Shown piece by piece: positions 63,996-64,000 of a DNA stretch of 64,000 nucleotides. The DNA is from Bolinopsis microptera (Eukaryota > Ctenophora > Tentaculata > Lobata > Bolinopsidae): positions 5,821,538 through 5,885,537 of the forward strand of contig NC_087084.1 of assembly GCF_026151205.1 (NCBI RefSeq), read 5' to 3'. The notes under the pieces were generated by a model that made no database searches, was not told the origin of the DNA, and saw nothing but the letters and a program-made list of their open reading frames with translations. The position numbers were made by a program, and so were the translations under genes. How positions within the stretch are numbered: position 1 is the stretch's first letter; the number at the start of each line of letters is the position of its first letter.

Positions 63996-64000
63996 CGCGC

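Overview
The window is nuclear DNA from an animal, most likely a marine invertebrate and quite possibly a non-bilaterian (cnidarian-like or similar). This rests on GT-AG introns with matching phases, the standard code, a class A receptor carrying Ig, SRCR and LDLa modules, a secreted ShKT-domain protein, several LINE clades, and interstitial CCCTAA-type repeats. The species cannot be named from the sequence. No tRNA, rRNA, CRISPR array or operon was recognised.

Only two host genes are clear. The first (10936-16782, +) is the 3' part of a large leucine-rich-repeat-free relative of LGR/relaxin/GRL101-type receptors. Six exons were joined here by splice sites and phase to give at least 1554 residues: two Ig-like modules, SRCR, a cysteine-rich chitin-binding-like module, several LDLa repeats, a His/Asp/Glu-rich linker and seven membrane helices. 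The second (33986-34521, +) is a two-exon gene for a small secreted protein with a single ShKT domain.

Most of the rest is mobile DNA. From 1 to 10.6 kb, on the minus strand, lie a pogo-like transposase remnant, a nearly full-length LINE (coiled-coil/SGNH ORF1, then endonuclease and reverse transcriptase), an RNase H-bearing LINE tail, and an element with minisatellite-like terminal inverted repeats. Two copies of one small MITE bracket this block.

From 18.3 to 61.1 kb there is a large interrupted inverted repeat: 18285-20307 pairs with 58557-61094, 20308-23395 with 42448-45520, and 24868-27917 with 39386-42445. The arms are about 97-99% identical. Each arm has acquired private insertions, several with target-site duplications. 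The inner end of the right arm stops exactly at a transposon with TTAA duplications, which suggests transposon-mediated rearrangement.

The spacer (27.9-39.4 kb) holds a stretch that looks like badly polished sequence (28.6-31.1 kb), a GA-rich minisatellite, the ShKT gene, a second LINE of the first clade, and the TTAA element.

Inside the right arm, near-identical 714-bp LTR-like repeats (46259 and 57337) enclose a nest: a long-TIR fold-back element with a 9-bp target duplication (49809-55705), itself interrupted by a 3157-bp DNA transposon (51140-54296) with 20-bp TIRs, an 8-bp duplication and an unrecognised transposase-like gene. This nested element is the best candidate for something undescribed. 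The last 3 kb are packed with small MITEs whose exact boundaries can be read from 8-9 bp duplications.
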